This document shows positions 60,391 to 64,000 of a stretch of 64,000 nt of DNA, piece by piece. The stretch comes from Vibrio algicola (GTDB lineage Bacteria; Pseudomonadota; Gammaproteobacteria; Enterobacterales; Vibrionaceae). Location of the stretch: NCBI RefSeq assembly GCF_009601765.2, contig NZ_CP045700.1:372001-436000 (forward strand). Direction: 5' to 3'. The position numbers and the translations under genes were made by a program. Every line of letters starts with the position of its first letter. Within the stretch, counting starts at the first letter, position 1. The notes under the pieces were generated by a model that saw only the letters and a list, made by a program, of their open reading frames with translations, had not been told where the DNA came from and made no database searches.

Positions 60391-61254
60391 ATGGATACTG
60401 AACTCTTACGCACCTTTTTAGAAGTTGGAAAAACCCGCCATTTCGGACGCGCGGCAGAAAGCTTGTATTTAACTCAATCGGCGGTCAGCTTTCGGATCCG
60501 ACAACTTGAAAGTCAATTAGGCAGTGCATTGTTTTCTCGTCAGCGAGGGAATGTGCATCTCACCCCGGCAGGAGAAAGATTGTTACCGTATGCGGAATCT
60601 ATCCTGCAAACTTGGGGACGAGCACGTCAAGATGTGGTGTTGTCTGAAAGTTATATGGAACAAATTGCCATTGGCGCGTCATCGAGTGTATGGGAGCTTG
60701 GTGGAATTTCCGATTGGGTCAATGATTTACATGGAAACTTACCTGAAGCCGCTTTTCGGCTCGAATCGATCAGTCGACAAGATATTGTGCGAGCATTACT
60801 CGAAAAAAGTATTGATATTGCCCTATTAGGCGATCCACCAAAAGTCGAAGGATTCAGCTTAAAACAAGTGGCTAGTTTTGAATTTAAGTTAGTGGCAACC
60901 GAACCAGGCTTAACATTTGAGTCTTTAAACACCCAACCTTTGGCTTATTTAGATTGGGGGACTCGTTTTTCTATTGAACATGCACGGATCAGTGAATTAC
61001 AAAAAATCCCAGTCTTACGGGCATCATCGAGCCGAATAGTGCTAAATTACTTGTTAGCCAATAGCGGCATGGCATATCTACCGGAACCGGTTATTTCTAA
61101 AACCGTTGATGCGAATAAATTATTTATTGTCGATGACGCCCCTGTTATGGAACAATCTTTGTATTTGTGTTGGAACGATAGGCATGAAAAAATTGATTTC
61201 ATACAGCAATTATTAGCGGTCCCATTTGAACTTAGAACCACCACAGACGATTAA
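60391..61254 (+). CDS. hdfR: LysR-family regulator HdfR
   Basis: A 287-residue LysR-type regulator with an N-terminal winged helix (ELLRTFLEVGKTRHFGRAAE, QSAVSFRIRQLESQLG) and a C-terminal substrate-binding domain. In E. coli HdfR represses flhDC and is encoded divergently from maoP; that neighbourhood is conserved here. GAGGC precedes ATG 60391. LysR genes often control the divergent gene, so regulation of maoP is possible. The inducer is not known. Confidence 0.92.
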   Translation: MDTELLRTFLEVGKTRHFGRAAESLYLTQSAVSFRIRQLESQLGSALFSRQRGNVHLTPAGERLLPYAESILQTWGRARQDVVLSESYMEQIAIGASSSVWELGGISDWVNDLHGNLPEAAFRLESISRQDIVRALLEKSIDIALLGDPPKVEGFSLKQVASFEFKLVATEPGLTFESLNTQPLAYLDWGTRFSIEHARISELQKIPVLRASSSRIVLNYLLANSGMAYLPEPVISKTVDANKLFIVDDAPVMEQSLYLCWNDRHEKIDFIQQLLAVPFELRTTTDD

Positions 61255-61370
61255 TATTTTTAATCATCACCTGAAAAATTATTTGTTTTACTGTTTGGTT
61301 ATATTTTCATAGTCTGAGAGTGGCTTCAAAATAAATTGTGTTTTTGATAATAATCGTTTTGGATAGAATT

Positions 61371-61544
61371 ATGAGTAACTGGGACAAATGGCTTAGTAAT
61401 GATAGCCGTACTTTAGGAAAGAAACTAAAACGCGATTTTGATGACTTTGATGGTGAAGTCGTTGAAAAAAGTAAATCTAGACGAAAGGCCTATCGAGATA
61501 AACATTTTCAAAGGTTTGATGAATTTGAAGAAACGCGATATTAA
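61371..61544 (+). CDS. Small highly charged protein of unknown function
   Basis: A 57-residue hydrophilic protein, MSNWDKWLSNDSRTLGKK at the start, with many Lys/Arg and Asp/Glu residues and several aromatic ones. No membrane segment, signal or known motif is seen. ATG 61371 has GGAT upstream and is preferred over the longer frame from 61338, whose extra residues look like untranslated leader. A clean terminator follows only 2 bp after the stop, which supports a real gene. Confidence 0.65.
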   Translation: MSNWDKWLSNDSRTLGKKLKRDFDDFDGEVVEKSKSRRKAYRDKHFQRFDEFEETRY

Positions 61545-61546
61545 TC

Positions 61547-61571
61547 AAGAGGGCACAATGCCCTCTTTTTA
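61547..61571. terminator. Terminator after the small charged protein
   Basis: AAGAGGGC (61547-61554) pairs with GCCCTCTT (61560-61567) around a 5-nt loop, followed by TTTA. It may also serve yoaH from the opposite side. Confidence 0.88.
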
Positions 61572-61620
61572 TTTATTGCTACACTTTAGTTATAGTGCGC
61601 AAGAATAAAAAGAAAAAGGA

Positions 61621-61767
61621 TCACTCCCCTTTCTTTTCTGCTCGTATTCTAGCTGCGATTATTTTGATTGCCTCCCCTGTACTCATTCCTTGTTGCATTA
61701 ACTTTTGGATCTCTTCGACTGCTTCTTGTTGTTCTTGGTGGGTTAACGTAGGTATATCATCAAACAT
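61621..61767 (-). CDS. yoaH: UPF0181 family protein YoaH
   Basis: A 48-residue protein. It follows the UPF0181 pattern: [20 protein letters not shown] then [20 protein letters not shown] (compare E. coli YoaH). The helix-rich fold is of unknown function. AAGAGAAC precedes ATG 61767 and TGA lies at 61621-61623. It begins 11 bp after the vxrC stop, in the place where V. cholerae carries vxrD and vxrE, so it may be read from the vxr promoter. Confidence 0.85.
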   Translation of the reverse strand: MFDDIPTLTHQEQQEAVEEIQKLMQQGMSTGEAIKIIAARIRAEKKGE

Positions 61768-61778
61768 AGTGTTCTCTT

Positions 61779-62666
61779 TTAGTTAGATAAATCATAAGCT
61801 TTATTGATGATTTGCTTATATTCAATTGAAATTAAGCCTTGCCATCGTTTATGTGTCATTGAAACATCAAGCAAATAACGATTATTCGGTAATGTGGATT
61901 GAGGCAGAGTTTCAGGGTATTTCGTTTCAAAGGCTTGCGACCACACCTTTTTATAATGCCCTTCAATATTTCCATATAGGCTAATATCAAGAATAGGTAG
62001 TGGACAAAAGCGATTAAGTAAGGCGGTTTTGTCAATCGCCCAACTGTCTTTAGATACCCATCTAATCGATTGGGCGCTATCAGGTTGCCCTAATACTATC
62101 CAATCCTCCCAGCTATTACCTGATTGTGTTTTAATCCGAATTTTATATAAACCATTTCCAATTTCAGTATTGCGATCAATTTGAACACTATAGTTTAGCT
62201 TACCGGTGCTCGCGCTATTGTCTTTACTGAGCTTAGCATTAGACAGCAGTGCTTTATCTGGCCATTTAACGAAGCTGATTTCACTTACGTTTGAATTGGT
62301 TGATGCTCTAATATTTAAACGATAATTTAAACGATAATTTAAACGGCCCGGACTTTGAATGACTTGTCGCTCAATTACAACATTATTCAACCAACTTGGG
62401 TAACCGGAAGTATCAAAGCCTCGGCCACAATCGCTTTCTAGCCCTTTCCATAGCAAACCATTTAAATGATTGGTTACATGAGCTTCTGGTTCATTTTGCC
62501 AAGCTTCGACCATCGCATCGAAGCTTTTCTTTAAGTCTCCTGATAACAATGCTTTATGAGCATTGGTAATCGAATCTTGTTGTGTAAACCACTCATTATC
62601 CGCCCAACTTTGGTTAGGTAATAAGCTAATACATAAGATCAAAAGACTTGGGTTAATTTTCAACAT
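61779..62666 (-). CDS. vxrC: VxrC-like exported protein (DUF2861)
   Basis: A 295-residue secreted protein with a signal peptide (cleavage after about residue 22, SWADN). The body matches DUF2861, the family of VxrC encoded behind the V. cholerae VxrAB system; the product is presumably periplasmic, and its biochemical role is not established. A 12-bp direct repeat gives the in-frame [11 protein letters not shown] near residues 107-117. The start lies 1 bp after the vxrB stop, so the genes are in one operon. Confidence 0.82.
   Translation of the reverse strand: MLKINPSLLILCISLLPNQSWADNEWFTQQDSITNAHKALLSGDLKKSFDAMVEAWQNEPEAHVTNHLNGLLWKGLESDCGRGFDTSGYPSWLNNVVIERQVIQSPGRLNYRLNYRLNIRASTNSNVSEISFVKWPDKALLSNAKLSKDNSASTGKLNYSVQIDRNTEIGNGLYKIRIKTQSGNSWEDWIVLGQPDSAQSIRWVSKDSWAIDKTALLNRFCPLPILDISLYGNIEGHYKKVWSQAFETKYPETLPQSTLPNNRYLLDVSMTHKRWQGLISIEYKQIINKAYDLSN
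62317..62340. repeat. 12-bp tandem repeat inside vxrC
   Basis: AAACGATAATTT is repeated exactly at 62317-62328 and 62329-62340, encoding repeated Arg-Leu-Asn-Tyr units in frame. It is probably a slippage duplication. Confidence 0.85.
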
Positions 62667-62667
62667 T

Positions 62668-63324
62668 TTATTCTTTCATTTTATAACCAACACCGCGCAA
62701 AGTTTCTATTTTAATGCTCGGTATTTTTTGACGAAGTTGTAAAATATGGGTATCAACGGTACGAGTGGTTGGGAAGTGATTATAACCCCAAACATGATCG
62801 AGTAATTCGTCTCGAGTGAAAACGCGGCCTAAATTGACGGCTAAAAACACCAGTAAATCAAATTCGGTCCGAGTCATGATAATAACTTCATCACCCTCTT
62901 TTACCTCTCTCGTGGTTTTATCCATAAAGATATTGCCAACGGTAACTTTGCTTCCGTCATCTTCTGAATCGGGCGATCTTAACTGTGCTCGAATACGAGC
63001 AAACAACTCGGCTTCTGCAAAAGGTTTGGTTAAATAATCATTGGCTCCCGAATCTAATCCCGACACTTTATCTTTTACAGAGACTAACGCGGTTAAAAGA
63101 ATAACCGGTATATCTTTAATTTGTTTCCACTCGGCTAAAAAGGTGACCGAATCACCATCGGGTAATTGTCGATCCAAAATAACAAGATCGGCTTTGTCCC
63201 ATAACGCTGCCACATCTTCAGCGCGCTCTACATGTAAGCATTCATAACCCGCCTGTTCTAAACTGACTAATAGTCCATCTGCAAGGTTGCGATCATCTTC
63301 AACGAGTAGCAATGTCTGTTTCAC
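62668..63324 (-). CDS. vxrB: Response regulator VxrB (OmpR family)
   Basis: A 218-residue response regulator with receiver and winged-helix domains. The acidic pair Glu9/Asp10/Asp11, phospho-acceptor Asp51 (VILDRQLPDG) and switch Lys in YLTKPF are present. The C-terminal half (from about 125) has the OmpR-type helix (RTEFDLLVFLA, TRTVDTHILQLRQKI). In V. cholerae VxrB controls cell-wall synthesis, biofilm and type VI secretion genes. GTG 63324 with GGAGA upstream is chosen; the frame reaches 63360. It overlaps the end of vxrA by 26 bp. Confidence 0.9.
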   Translation of the reverse strand: MKQTLLLVEDDRNLADGLLVSLEQAGYECLHVERAEDVAALWDKADLVILDRQLPDGDSVTFLAEWKQIKDIPVILLTALVSVKDKVSGLDSGANDYLTKPFAEAELFARIRAQLRSPDSEDDGSKVTVGNIFMDKTTREVKEGDEVIIMTRTEFDLLVFLAVNLGRVFTRDELLDHVWGYNHFPTTRTVDTHILQLRQKIPSIKIETLRGVGYKMKE

Positions 63325-64000
63325 AGGGAATCTCCAATTTAAATGTTGTCGGTGGTCCACTTAGGCTCATTTTGCCATCCATACGAGCAACCATCGATTC
63401 TACAATAGTTAAACCAAGACCCAAACCACTTTTACTAACAAAGGGTTTGCGAAGTTTCGCCCAATCTTTTTTTGTTAATAGCCCTTGATCAATAACTTCA
63501 AGAACCAATTTATTTGAATGTGTCGTCGCTTTTAATAACACTGGTGCTACGCCATATTTACAAGCATTTCTAACTAAATTGTCAACACAGGTTCCTAGCC
63601 AATAAATATTAATTTTCACTGCTAGATCTTGGTTCAACTCAATGGCGATATCAAATTCTGATCCCTCATAACGATACCGTAACCATTCCCCCACAGAGGG
63701 TATCCATTCTGTTGCTAGGGTTTGGTTATCCGACTGTAGATAATCTTTACTCGCTTCAGCCAATTGCCTTAAACGACGAGTGTCTTCACATAAACGTCTA
63801 AATTCATCGTAAACAGTATCCGGTAAATGTTCAAATTCACGTCGAAAACCTTCTACCGTCAGTGACAGACTTGCGATCGGTGTTCTTAATTCATGAGTTA
63901 AAATTTGCAAAACCAACATTCGGCTGCGAAGATCTTTACGTTTGCTTAACCAACGTGAATAACCCCAACTACAGATTAGGATAATATTGACGATAGCTAA
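63299..64000 (-). CDS. vxrA: Sensor histidine kinase VxrA (C-terminal part; 5' end outside window)
   Basis: The last 234 codons of a sensor kinase. A hydrophobic segment (AIVNIILICSWGY) at the window edge marks the final transmembrane helix. It is followed by the H-box ILTHELRTPIASLS, an N-box region (VDNLVRNACKYG) and the G-box SGLGLGLTIVES. In V. cholerae VxrA (WigK) responds to cell-wall damage. Its periplasmic sensor domain lies beyond the window. The kinase is encoded first, overlapping vxrB, as in the known vxr operon. Confidence 0.9.
   Translation of the reverse strand, partial: LAIVNIILICSWGYSRWLSKRKDLRSRMLVLQILTHELRTPIASLSLTVEGFRREFEHLPDTVYDEFRRLCEDTRRLRQLAEASKDYLQSDNQTLATEWIPSVGEWLRYRYEGSEFDIAIELNQDLAVKINIYWLGTCVDNLVRNACKYGVAPVLLKATTHSNKLVLEVIDQGLLTKKDWAKLRKPFVSKSGLGLGLTIVESMVARMDGKMSLSGPPTTFKLEIPCETDIATR

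Noticed and set aside
1..64000. CRISPR arrays, insertion sequences and prophage genes
   Set aside because: No regularly spaced repeats, transposase or phage structural genes were seen; the short tandem repeats have no spacers.

Overview
The window looks like a chromosomal segment of a marine gammaproteobacterium of the family Vibrionaceae, most likely Vibrio or a close relative. The evidence is gene content seen in the sequence: a VxrA/VxrB/VxrC cell-wall-stress two-component cluster, HutX/HutZ haem-utilisation genes, a GlyGly-CTERM protease, maoP beside hdfR, ravA-viaA, and several small families (DUF406, DUF2789, DUF2986, UPF0181/YoaH) typical of this group. Base composition is moderately AT-rich and fairly even. 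No insertion sequence, prophage block, integron or CRISPR array was seen, so this is mostly core genome with local scars of deletion and duplication.

Layout. 1-12 kb: a YbjD/OLD-type nuclease (cut by the window start), a 5'-nucleotidase-family phosphoesterase, moeA divergent from folE, arfB, two HAD sugar phosphatases (YqaB- and YieH-like), an envelope folding pair (DsbA-like lipoprotein plus FKBP isomerase), a GlyGly-CTERM serine protease and a CreA-like protein. 12-22 kb: clcA, an 876-bp non-coding stretch with A/C-rich repeats and a foldable RNA ending in a strong terminator, then yeiR, ygbA, ylqF, ltaE, a NUDIX hydrolase and ravA-viaA. 22.5 kb: tRNA-Leu(UAA) followed by a decayed tandem copy of its 3' half and terminator. 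23-32 kb: MaoC-like hydratase, parvulin, EAL phosphodiesterase, msrPQ, a cytochrome b561/YceI operon, two NAD-synthesis genes, and an acyltransferase.

32.5-35.2 kb is the most unusual region. The haem-import locus that in Vibrio reads tonB-exbB-exbD-hutB-hutC-hutD divergent from hutW-hutX-hutZ has collapsed. A 42-codon tonB stub abuts the hutC start, hutC is cut to about half length, and it is fused to a hutD that has lost its Walker A region. hutW is also missing, while hutX, hutZ and the Fur box are intact. A TonB-dependent haem-type receptor with its own Fur box survives at 48.5-50.7 kb.

35-48 kb: a thioesterase, sgrR, cutA, a NYN protein, an NapH-like Fe-S membrane protein, queD-queE, trxC with an atypical WCNPC active site, a FabH paralogue, a sulfane-sulfur unit (CoA-disulfide reductase-rhodanese divergent from two YeeE/YedE half-transporters) and galE, followed by a candidate 25-residue membrane peptide. 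51-64 kb: patZ, a SPOR-like lipoprotein, ddl, a solitary tyrosine recombinase, yciH, a cystatin-like lipoprotein, a Com1/ScsC-like disulfide protein, maoP/hdfR, yoaH and vxrCBA (vxrA cut by the window end).

No clearly new multi-gene system was found. The best leads are the collapsed haem locus with a retained cytosolic half, the repeat-plus-foldable RNA region upstream of yeiR, the tRNA-Leu scar, the micro-ORF after galE, the cystatin lipoprotein, and two active-site substitutions (RavA Walker A, TrxC).
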